From Promethearchaeota archaeon (GTDB lineage: Archaea > Asgardarchaeota > Lokiarchaeia > Sigynarchaeales > SOKP01): a stretch of DNA of 17,499 bases. The notes under the pieces are model-generated. The model had not been told where the DNA came from, searched no databases, and saw only the letters and a program-made list of their open reading frames with translations. How positions within the stretch are numbered: position 1 is the stretch's first letter; each line of letters opens with the position of its first letter. Shown here one piece after another: positions 6,243 to 13,347 of this stretch. The stretch covers positions 1 to 17,499 of the forward strand of contig JAUWBH010000130.1 of NCBI GenBank assembly GCA_030605085.1. The letters are read 5' to 3'. A program made the position numbers and the translations under genes.

Positions 6243-7178
6243 ATGAAATATGTCTATGGTCCTGTTCCAAGTAGAAGATTGGGAAGATCGTTAGGTATTG
6301 ACCCTATCCCTTCAAAAACATGTAATTATCAATGCATATATTGTCAATTGGGAAGAACGACAAATTTTACGAATAAACGAAAAAATTTTTATCCTAAAAA
6401 CCAAATCATCGCAGAGATGAGAAAAGCTATCGAACTTAACGAAGGAAATATTGATTACATAACTTTTGTAGGCAGTGGAGAACCTACATTATATAAAGAT
6501 TTAGATAAATTAATTTTAAAAGCAAAAGAATTTTCAAATAAACCCATTTGCGTGATCACAAATGGAGCTTTATTATACAATTCTGAAGTTAGAAAAATGC
6601 TTACGCTTGCTGATGTAGTCTTACCCAGTTTAGATGCTGGAAATGAGAAATTGTTCATTAGAATAAATCGTTCTCAACCTTCTATCAAATTTGACGCTGT
6701 TATACAGGGATTCATAGACTTTAGGAAAAATTTTACGGGTAAATTTTGGATAGAAATAATGATAATGAAGGGAATTAACGATTCTAAGAAAGAGTTATTA
6801 GAGATAAAAAAGAAAATTGATATAATAAAACCAGAAAGAATCGATATAAATATTCCAATAAGACCTCCAGCTGAAAAGTGGGTTAGAATTCCTGATAAAA
6901 GTATTATTCAACTTTTAAATGAAATTTTTGGCATGTACAAAAATATTACATTCCCCGAAATGGGAAAATTCGGTATTTATTCATCAAATTTCGAAGAAGA
7001 ATTATTAAGTATTGTAGAAAGGCATCCTATGAGACAAGAGCAAATTATTGAGAGTTTTTCTTCCAAGGATTTCACTAAGAAAGATGTATTACTACGATTA
7101 AAAAAACTTGAAAAGGAAAATAAGATTAAAAAGTTCTCCTATAACGAAAAAATCTTTTGGAAATTGTATCAAGAATAA
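6243..7178 (+). CDS. Radical SAM enzyme with C-terminal winged helix
   Basis: The 311-residue protein starts with the family signature MKYVYGPVPSRRLGRSLGID and has the radical SAM cluster motif C27-x3-C31-x2-C34. A SAM-binding GSGEP segment (77-81), TNG (about 106-108) and the strand-helix order of a TIM-barrel core follow. From about residue 245 a winged-helix-like tail follows (ERHPMRQEQIIESF...DVLLRLKKLEKENKIKKF). This matches the COG0731-like archaeal and bacterial Fe-S oxidoreductase group, whose substrates are mostly unknown. Such genes often lie beside Mrp and NifX-like genes, as here. The start is fixed by the conserved N-terminus. No second Fe-S motif is visible. The enzyme looks intact, unlike its upstream neighbours. 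It could modify a protein or build a metal cofactor; the winged helix may bind nucleic acid or a partner. Confidence 0.88.
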   Translation: MKYVYGPVPSRRLGRSLGIDPIPSKTCNYQCIYCQLGRTTNFTNKRKNFYPKNQIIAEMRKAIELNEGNIDYITFVGSGEPTLYKDLDKLILKAKEFSNKPICVITNGALLYNSEVRKMLTLADVVLPSLDAGNEKLFIRINRSQPSIKFDAVIQGFIDFRKNFTGKFWIEIMIMKGINDSKKELLEIKKKIDIIKPERIDINIPIRPPAEKWVRIPDKSIIQLLNEIFGMYKNITFPEMGKFGIYSSNFEEELLSIVERHPMRQEQIIESFSSKDFTKKDVLLRLKKLEKENKIKKFSYNEKIFWKLYQE

Positions 7179-7293
7179 TTTTATGTTTATTAAAGTGTTA
7201 AAAGATTTTTATACGAGAATAATACGATATTACCGTACATTTTCGCAAATTCATCCATTATATACAATCTAGATTTTATATATAAGTATGTAG

Positions 7294-7536
7294 ACGATTC
7301 GGAATTTTCGTAGGATAATTAAGCTAAAAAAACTTAAAGAATTATACTTAGGAGGTAATAATATATCGATAATTCCGGAATTAATAAAAGATCTGAAAAT
7401 TCTTGAGTTGCTGCATCTATGGAACAATAAAATCCAATATTTACCAGAATGGATTAGCGAATTAAAAACATTAGAATATATATATTTAAGTGATAATAAA
7501 ATAGCATCACTTGGTAAAATCCAAGGGAAGGGATAA
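7294..7536 (+). pseudogene. Leucine-rich repeat gene remnant
   Basis: The plus strand from 7294 to a TAA at 7534-7536 encodes about three leucine-rich repeats of the L-x2-L-x-L-x2-N-x-I-x2-[IL]P type. Examples are LKELYLGGNNIS, LELLHLWNNKIQYLPEW and LEYIYLSDNKI. There is no start codon, and a TAG stands directly upstream at 7291-7293, so the 5' part is missing. The end (SLGKIQGKG) is degenerate. LRR proteins are protein-binding scaffolds and are common in Asgard archaea. The remaining sequence in the gap 7179-7577 is AT-rich with no other recognisable feature. Confidence 0.7.
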
Positions 7537-7577
7537 AGGAAACCCCATGAATATATTAGCATAAGATTTAGATTGAA

Positions 7578-8384
7578 CTACACAATATTCTTTTTCATCA
7601 TCATCATTTTTTTCTTTAATTTTTGCGTTTCTGCCAATCTTTTAGGCATTGTTCTCTTATGTAATGTATAGTCTACAATAAACAACAAAACTATCCAGAT
7701 GATTAACATAATAATATCAAATTGGAACATAAAATAATTACTCCTGTCTACGCAATATCTTATTAAATCTGTTAAAAATGTTACAGGTGATATAAATGAT
7801 AGATATACTAAATGAGGAGGTAATTTATTAAGAGGAATGAAAATTCCACTCATAAATAGTAAAGGGAACTTAATAAGATTCATGAGAATCATCACATTAG
7901 AAGTCATATCTGTAGGATTTGCAGCTATTAATAAACCTAATAAAGAACCTAATATTGACATAAAACCAATTCCCAAAAACAATAAAAAGACCAAAGAAAG
8001 TGAACTGAATGTAATTGAACACATTAAAATAAAGATAATCGTTATTATTGATGTAATTATCAGCGAATATAGAGTCGAAGCCAATATAATTCCAAATAAA
8101 ATTTCATTCAATGATATTGGAGAAACTAAGATTCTTTCCAATGATTTTTCACGAGTTTCAATTGGTAAAACAACGGGACTAATTGCTGTCGCTGTGAAAA
8201 AAGATGTCATGGCAATAATTCCTATAAATACTTGATTTATAGAAATATCTCGGCCTATAACCCATGAAAGAGTCATAAAGAAAGGAAACATTAAGCCAAA
8301 AATTAATACTGGCCCTTTTTTTATGTAAAGAGATATATTTTTCTTACATAAAATCCAAATTCTATTTAGACTATCTTTAATCAT
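7578..8384 (-). CDS. ABC-2 type transporter permease
   Basis: The 268 residues contain about six hydrophobic helices in the pattern of ABC-2 permeases (DrrB/NodJ type). The helices include GPVLIFGLMFPFFMTLSWVI near the N-terminus, then segments around residues 55, 100-150, 170 and 230. The family's amphipathic P-[IV]-x-x-x-E region lies between helices 2 and 3 (VLPIETREKSLERILVSPIS). These proteins form the membrane channel for export of lipids, drugs or polysaccharides. The C-terminus is very Lys- and Met-rich. The gene overlaps the end of its ATPase gene by 8 bases. A strong ribosome-binding motif, CAGGAGGAT (8391-8399 on the complementary strand), precedes the start. Substrate unknown. Confidence 0.88.
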   Translation of the reverse strand: MIKDSLNRIWILCKKNISLYIKKGPVLIFGLMFPFFMTLSWVIGRDISINQVFIGIIAMTSFFTATAISPVVLPIETREKSLERILVSPISLNEILFGIILASTLYSLIITSIITIIFILMCSITFSSLSLVFLLFLGIGFMSILGSLLGLLIAANPTDMTSNVMILMNLIKFPLLFMSGIFIPLNKLPPHLVYLSFISPVTFLTDLIRYCVDRSNYFMFQFDIIMLIIWIVLLFIVDYTLHKRTMPKRLAETQKLKKKMMMMKKNIV

Positions 8385-9354
8385 TTTTTTGATCCTCCTG
8401 TATGGAAATTTTATCTTCTTTTTTTATTAGATGAATAAACACTTCTTCTAACGAAGTTTCTTGAATTTTAAAATCAAGAATTTTTATGCTATTTTCCTTG
8501 GAAACTTTATATAACTTAGATATATCTTTTAAAGTATCGTAGCTAGAAAAAGCATAATATTTGTTTTTTTCCTTAACAAGATTGAATATATCCATTAGGA
8601 CTTTTTTTTGTTCATTTGATAAAACACCACTAATTTTAAATAAAATCTTTTTAGAAGATTTGAACTGTTCCCGAAGGTTATTAGGACTCTCGTCAGCAAT
8701 AATCTTTCCCTTATTCATGATTAAAATTCTATCGCAGATGTTTTGTGCTTCTTGCATATCATGAGTAGTAATTAAAATTGTTTTACCTTCATTTTTCAAT
8801 TGAATAATTTGTTTTCTCACTAAATTAACGGAAATTGGATCTAAACCGCTTGTAGGTTCATCAAGAATGAGAATTGGTGGTTCATGAAGTAATGCAAGAC
8901 AAAAATTGAGACGTTGCTTAAGCCCTTTTGATAGTGTTTTTGTTTTAGAATGCATTTTATCAATCAAATCGAATTGAGTTAAAAGTTTTTTTGACCTATT
9001 TTTAATTCTTTCTTTTGAAATCCCATATATACCACCTGAAAACTTGATGTTTTGCCATACACTATAATCTGAAAAAGCATTACTGATTTCAGGAATGATT
9101 CCAAAATTTTTTTTATATTTGCTTGGATTTTTCGTTATATTTTTTCCAAAAATTTCAATTTTTGCGTTATTTTCTAATTGAAAAACACCTGTTAACAATC
9201 GAATAGTAGTAGTTTTACCCGCCCCATTTGGCCCCAAAAGACCAATGATTTCACCTTGTTTTATTGAAAATGATATATTATCAACAGCAATTAGATCTCC
9301 GAACTTCTTAGTGAAATTTAAAGCTTTAACCGCAATTTTTTTTTCGATATTCAT
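8377..9354 (-). CDS. ABC transporter ATP-binding protein
   Basis: This 325-residue ATPase powers the overlapping permease. It has Walker A GPNGAGKTT (41-49), a Q-loop position occupied by Glu (GIIPEIS, as often in ABC-2 exporters), the signature LSKGLKQRL (141-149), Walker B ILILDEP (161-167), the D-loop SGLDP and the H-loop His198. After the nucleotide-binding domain, about 90 residues form the C-terminal extension found in drug- and antibiotic-type exporters (DUF4162-like, ending in TSLEEVFIHLIKKED). The ATPase is the first gene of a two-gene minus-strand operon, with the promoter expected in 9355-9430. It is intact. The exporter could move a lipid, peptide or antibiotic; the sequence gives no hint which. 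Confidence 0.93.
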   Translation of the reverse strand: MNIEKKIAVKALNFTKKFGDLIAVDNISFSIKQGEIIGLLGPNGAGKTTTIRLLTGVFQLENNAKIEIFGKNITKNPSKYKKNFGIIPEISNAFSDYSVWQNIKFSGGIYGISKERIKNRSKKLLTQFDLIDKMHSKTKTLSKGLKQRLNFCLALLHEPPILILDEPTSGLDPISVNLVRKQIIQLKNEGKTILITTHDMQEAQNICDRILIMNKGKIIADESPNNLREQFKSSKKILFKISGVLSNEQKKVLMDIFNLVKEKNKYYAFSSYDTLKDISKLYKVSKENSIKILDFKIQETSLEEVFIHLIKKEDKISIQEDQKND

Positions 9355-9452
9355 AAAGTTATCATCTTGTCTCTTCTTTTCTTAAGAAAAAAAAAGGTCC
9401 CTTTTTAAAGACTTCTTTTAAATTATTTTAAATTTTAAAAAATTATTATCTG

Positions 9453-9483
9453 GAAATTCTAAAAACCCGAAATATGGACTTTC
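9453..9483 (-). pseudogene. Remnant of a NifX-like domain
   Basis: On the minus strand this stretch reads ESPYFGFLEF, close to ESSFFGFLEF in the NifX-like tail of the CDF transporter. In DNA, 9453-9483 matches 10863-10893 in 25 of 31 positions, including a 13-base exact block (GAAATTCTAAAAA). The flanks do not continue the domain. It looks like the scrap of a lost paralogue 1.4 kb away. Otherwise the 271-base gap 9355-9625 holds divergent promoter sequence. Confidence 0.4.
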
Positions 9484-9585
9484 ACTATCCCTCCTTTCAA
9501 TATAGAATGCATATAGAAATAGTGTTATTGTGAATAATAATTCAGATAAATAAAAAATATTTACTATTTTCATCTTTTGCTAAAA

Positions 9586-9598
9586 GATTTATATATTA
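9586..9598 (+). promoter_or_regulatory. TATA-box promoter of the GNAT gene
   Basis: TTTATATAT (9588-9596), preceded by an A/G-rich AAAAGA as BRE, lies about 30-38 bases before the ATG at 9626. Transcription would start only a few bases before the gene, giving a nearly leaderless mRNA. Confidence 0.5.
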
Positions 9599-9625
9599 TG
9601 AATTTCTTAATTTTATTGGATTATT

Positions 9626-10141
9626 ATGAATAATTATTCAGAATTAAAAATAGATTTTTTAGAAAGTAAAGAAATTGATGAAAACAAGATAATTATTAGA
9701 AATTATAGAATTTCAGATTATCAAGCTACTTTAGAAATATTGAAACAGCTCCATGAGATATACGATATCGGTTTAAAGGAAAAACAATGGAGGAAATCTT
9801 CTGGTTTAAGGCAATTTAAACCAAATTTAAAACGGGAAACTTTAATTGCTGAACTAAAATCAACTGGTGAAGTTATATGTATGGGAGTAATTGAGGCATT
9901 GAAAAATCCTTTAGGTCAATATACCGGATATTTAAAAAATTGGGCAACTAAAAAAGAATTTATAGGCAAGCATGTAGGCAAAATCTTAGCAAATAGAGCC
10001 ATACAAATTTTAAGAGCATGGGGTTGTGAATCAATAAGAATTAATCTTGGGTATGGAGTTCCTGAAAAATTTGTTAAATTGCTTGGAAATACAGGATTCA
10101 AACCTATTATAATAGTTTTAGAAAAAAGATTTGATAAATAA
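9626..10141 (+). CDS. GNAT-family N-acetyltransferase
   Basis: The 171 residues fit the GNAT fold: an N-terminal strand and helix (IIIRNYRISDYQATLEILKQL), a central strand (EVICMGVIEAL), and motif A near residues 104-125 (LKNWATKKEFIGKHVGKILA). Motif A contains the acetyl-CoA pyrophosphate-binding H-V-G-K-I-L turn. Then come a helix (RAIQILRAWGC) and the C-terminal strand-helix (VKLLGNTGFKP). The enzyme would transfer an acetyl group from acetyl-CoA to an amine; the substrate cannot be told. It is a single-gene unit with its own TATA box, between the ABC operon and the convergent NifX gene. The protein looks complete. Confidence 0.85.
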   Translation: MNNYSELKIDFLESKEIDENKIIIRNYRISDYQATLEILKQLHEIYDIGLKEKQWRKSSGLRQFKPNLKRETLIAELKSTGEVICMGVIEALKNPLGQYTGYLKNWATKKEFIGKHVGKILANRAIQILRAWGCESIRINLGYGVPEKFVKLLGNTGFKPIIIVLEKRFDK

Positions 10142-10197
10142 GAATAACCCTCTTAAGTATTTATAATTAAGTCATGACCCTCATCAATTTTAATTTA

Positions 10198-10575
10198 TTA
10201 CTGAATAAGATGAGCGTTCGGTTCTGTAATTAATTTCAATTTTCTTTGAATATATAGTTCAATACTTTTTTTTACAGTTAATTTTTCGTTAGTCGTTTTA
10301 AAAATTTTAATTTTATAAGAGCTCAATAATTGAAATGCTTTATGGCCAATATATCTAATTATTACATCTGAAGCACCATTATTTTGAACAATATTTGCCA
10401 CATATATTCCCAAATTACCTATTGTTTCAGAAATATGAATCGGAATTGTTTTTACTGCTTTTATATTTTTATCTTCAACAAACACAATCGTAATACTATC
10501 ACATTTTCCAAATCGCAGATTCAAAGCGTCATTTAATCCGCCCTTTCCTGCTGAGGGAACCGCTAAAGTTGGCAT
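10198..10575 (-). CDS. NifX/NifB-C-like metal-cofactor binding protein
   Basis: A single 125-residue domain of the dinitrogenase iron-molybdenum cofactor family (PF02579). It has the opening LAVPSAGKGGLNDALNLRFGKC, where the F-G-[KH]-C site usually reads HFG. The alternating strand and helix pattern follows, with D-V-I-I-R-Y-I-G-H-K-A and a late helix (VKKSIELYIQRKLK). Such domains bind iron-sulfur-molybdenum precursors or other metal clusters, and in non-diazotrophs probably take part in Fe-S traffic. It lies 42 bases downstream of the CDF-NifX gene and reads in the same direction, so it probably shares that operon. There is no nitrogenase here. The start at ATG 10575 fits the conserved MPTLAVP beginning, although no strong ribosome-binding site is visible. 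Confidence 0.85.
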   Translation of the reverse strand: MPTLAVPSAGKGGLNDALNLRFGKCDSITIVFVEDKNIKAVKTIPIHISETIGNLGIYVANIVQNNGASDVIIRYIGHKAFQLLSSYKIKIFKTTNEKLTVKKSIELYIQRKLKLITEPNAHLIQ

Positions 10576-10617
10576 ATTTTCTACTTAAAATTTGTATTTT
10601 ATCAATTAAATGTAATA

Positions 10618-11865
10618 TCAAAAAGATATTAATTTTTCTTTTTCTAAGTTTATAATTTCATTAAGATTTTCTAAATCAGTAATAATAACTTCTATGAAAT
10701 CATTACTAAATATCAATGAGGGGCCTTTTTTAAGAGCATTCTTTAAAATTAATTTGTCGATTTTTTGAGAAATTAACCATTCTGAAACTAAGAGTCCTTT
10801 TCTTTTTTCTTGATAAATAAAATCATTTGGAATTATTTCAATGTTAGAGATATTTCCTTTCTGAAATTCTAAAAATCCAAAAAAAGAACTCTCTCCAAAA
10901 TGATTTGAAATTATCGAGTCTAATCCACGATCATCTTTTAAAGGAATAGCGATTTTAACAACTTCTTTATCTTGAGTTTTAACAATTATTATTGTCTTAA
11001 ATATAATTGGAAATTTTTCCATGATATCATGTCTCAACTTATCCTTTAAAGAATTTATCTGAGATAATGTGAAATTTTTACTTAAGCTGATTTCTAACTC
11101 TAGAAATATATATCTACCATAGGATCTTATTTCCAAATTATCTATTTTTTTAATTTGTGGAGTTTTCTCAATTAAGTTATTTAGTTCTGTTCTATTATCA
11201 AAATCAATAACAGCATCAAGTAAGGTTTTAGTGGATGTAAGAAAAATATCGTAACCTCCTTTAATTATGAAAATAGCAATTATTAATCCAATTATAGAAT
11301 CTAAAAGGTAAAAATTGAATAAAACTCCTATAAAGCCTATAAGTACTGAGGAAGATATAAAAACATCAAATACTTTTTCCTTCGCTTCTGACTCGACAAC
11401 AGGAGAACCAGTTCTCTTATATGTTAGTTTCAAATATAATGCTAAAATTATAGAAATCAACAAGGAAATAAGTAAAAATGAAAAAACGAGCGGAGTGAGA
11501 TTTATGATTTTTGGAGTTCCATTTATATAATCAAAAATATCTGAAATTGATTGAAAAATAATGTAAAATGCCGTAACGAAAATCAATAATGAAATCAATA
11601 AGCTAATAATATTTTCTAATTTGTAATAACCATATGGAAATTTTTCATTCGGCTTTTTTCTAACAAACAAGATCCCAATAAATGCTGTGATACACATAAC
11701 GATATCAGTCATATTATCAAATGCATCTGCTTGAAGTGCTAAACTGTTAGTCAAAATACTAAATATCAATTTAAAAATAAATAGAAATATATTGAAAATT
11801 AAAAGTAAAAGGTTAATAAAGTATGGTTGCTCGAAAAATTTTAAATTACTATTCTTTTGACTCAT
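10618..11865 (-). CDS. CDF metal transporter fused to a NifX-like domain
   Basis: Residues about 14-215 form the six-helix cation diffusion facilitator domain, which exports divalent metals in exchange for protons. A cytosolic ferredoxin-like domain follows (about 215-295), and then a NifX-like domain (about 302-410: VVKIAIPLKDDRGLDSIISN, HFGESSFFGFLEF). Fusion of a CDF transporter to a DiNase-cofactor domain suggests a sensor or carrier for iron or an Fe-S cluster coupled to export. In helix 2 the metal site is D50-x3-D54 (FDNMTD). In helix 5 the usual His of HxxxD is replaced by Glu (E163-x3-D167), which argues against a plain zinc transporter and for Fe, Mn or another metal. AAGGAT precedes the start on the minus strand. 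It diverges from the NifX gene at 11972. Confidence 0.9.
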   Translation of the reverse strand: MSQKNSNLKFFEQPYFINLLLLIFNIFLFIFKLIFSILTNSLALQADAFDNMTDIVMCITAFIGILFVRKKPNEKFPYGYYKLENIISLLISLLIFVTAFYIIFQSISDIFDYINGTPKIINLTPLVFSFLLISLLISIILALYLKLTYKRTGSPVVESEAKEKVFDVFISSSVLIGFIGVLFNFYLLDSIIGLIIAIFIIKGGYDIFLTSTKTLLDAVIDFDNRTELNNLIEKTPQIKKIDNLEIRSYGRYIFLELEISLSKNFTLSQINSLKDKLRHDIMEKFPIIFKTIIIVKTQDKEVVKIAIPLKDDRGLDSIISNHFGESSFFGFLEFQKGNISNIEIIPNDFIYQEKRKGLLVSEWLISQKIDKLILKNALKKGPSLIFSNDFIEVIITDLENLNEIINLEKEKLISF

Positions 11866-11971
11866 AATATCCTTAAATTATAATTTTTAAATTAAAAATT
11901 TTAATTCTTTATTTAAGAAAAATTAACCTTATTTTATTTAAATAAGTTTTAAATTAAAAAAAATAAAAAAC
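11866..11971. promoter_or_regulatory. Divergent promoter region with inverted repeats
   Basis: This 106-base AT-rich gap must drive both the CDF-NifX gene (minus) and the NifX gene (plus). CTTATTT (11928-11934) and AAATAAG (11940-11946) form a 7-bp inverted repeat 26 bases before the plus-strand start, overlapping TATA-like sequence. AATTTTT/AAAAATT at 11882-11900 form a second, A/T-only repeat. A shared metal-responsive operator is possible, but A/T bias lowers its weight. Confidence 0.35.
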
Positions 11972-12361
11972 ATGAATATTATGAAACGAGTTATTGGAAT
12001 CCCCTCTGACGGTCCGGAATTATCTGACAACATTTCACCTCATTTTGGACATTGTGAATATTTCGTTGGAATTGAAATTCTTAACGATAAAGAACTTAAG
12101 AAAGCGTTTTCTTTCCAAAATATGGGTCATTCCGGATGTATGGAACCCGTGTTGAATATGAAAGAAAGAAATGTTACTGATATGATTGTAGGAGGTATTG
12201 GGGGTCGCCCCTACTTAGGTTTTTTTCAAGTTGGCATAAATTTATATCAAGGCGTAAGTGGTAGCATCAAAGAGAATATAAATCTGTTATTACAAGGGAA
12301 ATTGAAATCATTAAATGAACCTAGCTGCGGTGATCACTCCCCACATTCTCACGATCAATAA
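11972..12361 (+). CDS. NifX-like (MTH1175-type) protein with His-rich tail
   Basis: This 129-residue member of the dinitrogenase iron-molybdenum cofactor family (PF02579) has MKRVIGIPSDG, SPHFGHCEYFVGIE with the metal-site HFGHC (H24-C28), SGCMEP, VGGIGGRPY and the late ENINLLLQGKLK helix. The last residues CGDHSPHSHDQ form a small Cys/His-rich metal-binding tail, common in archaeal single-domain members. It is the third NifX-like domain within 2.2 kb. The second Met (11981, MKRVIG) matches the usual start better than the first, and neither has a clear ribosome-binding site. OsmC follows after 33 bases, likely in the same transcript. Role: probably binding and delivery of a metal or Fe-S cluster; exact ligand unknown. 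Confidence 0.9.
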   Translation: MNIMKRVIGIPSDGPELSDNISPHFGHCEYFVGIEILNDKELKKAFSFQNMGHSGCMEPVLNMKERNVTDMIVGGIGGRPYLGFFQVGINLYQGVSGSIKENINLLLQGKLKSLNEPSCGDHSPHSHDQ

Positions 12362-12394
12362 ATTAAAAAAAATAAAAAAAATTGATGAGTTTTA

Positions 12395-12895
12395 ATGCCA
12401 AGTTTTAAAGAAACTTACGAAGCTATTAAGGCAGACATTAAAAACGGTGAAAAAAATTTTAATGTTGCCTGTGAGATGTTACCTGAAGGGATGCAAGTAG
12501 AATGTACAATGGGAGCTAAGCCATTTAAAGTATTGATTGATGCTCCTCCAGGATTAGATGGAACTAATGAAGGTCCATCTCCTTTATTAATAATTCTAGC
12601 ATCGGTTGGAGCCTGCATCGTCGCTGTTACAAAATTTTGGGCGAAAATTATGAATATAGAAATTGAAAGCTTGACCGTTAACTCCAGAGGACATATTAAT
12701 CTTGGTGCTATTTTTGGAATCGATGATAATTTACTTGCCGGATATGACAAACTTGAACCAGTTATTAGGATTAAAGCAAATGTACCAGATAAAAAAATAA
12801 ATGAATTAATGGATAAAGTATTCTCTCATTGTCCAATTATCACAAATATGAATGGAGCATCCCCAATTAAACCAAAAGTTCAAATAAAAAAATAA
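12395..12895 (+). CDS. OsmC/Ohr-family redox protein
   Basis: The 166 residues show the OsmC fold: an N-terminal beta region, PSPLLIILASVGACIVAVTKFWA with the first catalytic Cys (C74) in the central helix, and SHCPIITNM with the second (C146). OsmC/Ohr enzymes reduce organic hydroperoxides through this Cys pair, and some members act on persulfides or sulfur transfer. Residues 20-50 contain two further Cys (C26, C37), unusual for the family. The start ATG is preceded by GATGAG. It follows the NifX-like gene, and the pairing suggests protection or sulfur handling during metal-cluster traffic (inference). The length is normal and the gene appears intact. It is the last gene inside the interrupting segment. 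Confidence 0.88.
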   Translation: MPSFKETYEAIKADIKNGEKNFNVACEMLPEGMQVECTMGAKPFKVLIDAPPGLDGTNEGPSPLLIILASVGACIVAVTKFWAKIMNIEIESLTVNSRGHINLGAIFGIDDNLLAGYDKLEPVIRIKANVPDKKINELMDKVFSHCPIITNMNGASPIKPKVQIKK

Positions 12896-12913
12896 AATTC
12901 TAATAATAATATC

Positions 12914-12920
12914 TTTTTTT
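12914..12920 (+). terminator. T7 tract behind the OsmC gene
   Basis: Seven T in a row, 18 bases behind the OsmC stop, are a likely archaeal transcription stop. Confidence 0.35.
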
Positions 12921-12937
12921 ATTTATTTACTGTTGTT

Positions 12938-13008
12938 GACATTTTTCATTACTGACGACCTGTTAGCAGTAATTTATTAATGTCAGGTTAAATTACTGAT
13001 TTATGACA
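12938..13008 (+). other. Nested and alternative hairpins (possible structured RNA)
   Basis: GACATT (12938-12943) pairs with AATGTC (12979-12984). Inside it, ATTACTG (12948-12954) pairs with CAGTAAT (12967-12973) over a 12-base loop. That loop contains ACCTG (12958-12962), which can pair with CAGGT (12984-12988) as a pseudoknot. TGTCA (12981-12985) can instead pair with TGACA (13004-13008), excluding the outer stem. TTACTG occurs three times (12927, 12949, 12993). The strand is unknown because the stems are symmetrical. Confidence 0.35.
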
Positions 13009-13313
13009 AGATCGAACGCTTATTAGTATTTCTTATACTCTATTATCTTATTTTGTAAAGTTTTAAAAATATTTATCTCTAACTTGAAAAGTTAAAGAAG
13101 ATGAGTTATTAAAAGACATTACCTTTACGAATAAATCAAAATCAATAAAAAACATTAAGAAGTTAAAAAAGGATTAGTTTTAGAATTAAATCTTAACCCA
13201 GAATATAAGTATAAATAATAAAACCAAATTTTATAAAATTATATTAATTTAAAATTCTTAAGAAGTTAATTACAATTAAAGATAAAGATGAGCATAATTC
13301 ATAATTATAATTG
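13009..13313. other. Gene-free AT-rich right end of the interrupting segment
   Basis: I see no gene here. TTAAGAAGTTAA occurs near 13155 and again at 13258-13269. A 41-codon open stretch from about 13087 to 13219, ending in LVLELNLNPEYKYK, may be a degraded coding remnant. An ATG at 13288 leads in frame into the displaced hdrB codons (MSIIHNYNW, then RYGLFLGCV), but the nine leader residues do not look like an HdrB start and may be chance. Confidence 0.4.
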
Positions 13314-13320
13314 GAGATAT
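13314..13320 (+). repeat. Right 7-bp direct repeat of the hdrB interruption
   Basis: GAGATAT, identical to 4493-4499, stands exactly where hdrB coding sequence resumes (codons for RYG...). Confidence 0.55.
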
Positions 13321-13347
13321 GGACTATTTTTAGGATGTGTAAATTAA
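13315..13347 (+). pseudogene. hdrB: Displaced N-terminal codons of hdrB (RYGLFLGCV)
   Basis: This piece encodes RYGLFLGCVN and then a TAA at 13345-13347. The F-L-G-C motif carries the first Cys of the first CCG domain of HdrB, a ligand of the non-cubane iron-sulfur cluster that reduces the heterodisulfide. It is out of frame with the main hdrB frame that follows. Joined to the left fragment it gives MEADHKLRYGLFLGCV. Confidence 0.75.

Larger units (their letters stand above)
4500..13320. other. Segment of about 8.8 kb interrupting hdrB (candidate inserted element)
   Basis: The two parts of hdrB are separated by this segment. Joining them across the shared GAGATAT restores an in-frame N-terminus. 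The segment carries metal and iron-sulfur handling genes, an ABC exporter and several broken genes. By eye it is richer in A/T than the flanking hdr genes. Hairpins cluster near its left end (4516-4739) and its right end (12938-13008). I see no integrase, transposase or resolvase, and no convincing terminal inverted repeats. It could be a non-autonomous element moved in trans, a chromosomal rearrangement at microhomology, or an assembly join. Confidence 0.5.

Noticed and set aside
7269..7562. Minus-strand frame of 97 codons
   Set aside because: It is the antisense of the leucine-rich repeat remnant on the plus strand, whose repeat pattern is unmistakable.
7837..8235. Plus-strand frame of 132 codons inside the ABC permease gene
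   Set aside because: The opposite strand encodes a clear multi-helix ABC-2 permease; the plus-strand product is Ile/Lys-rich without any motif.
10198..12361. Nitrogenase (nif) cluster
   Set aside because: Only NifX-like domains are present. They are common in non-diazotrophs, and no nifH, nifD, nifK or nifB is visible.
12415..12750. Minus-strand frame of 111 codons inside the OsmC gene
   Set aside because: It is the shadow of a well-supported OsmC-like gene.
4500..13320. Group I/II intron or archaeal bulge-helix-bulge intron in hdrB
   Set aside because: The segment is far too long, carries many genes on both strands, and shows no intron-encoded protein or exon-pairing helix at the borders.
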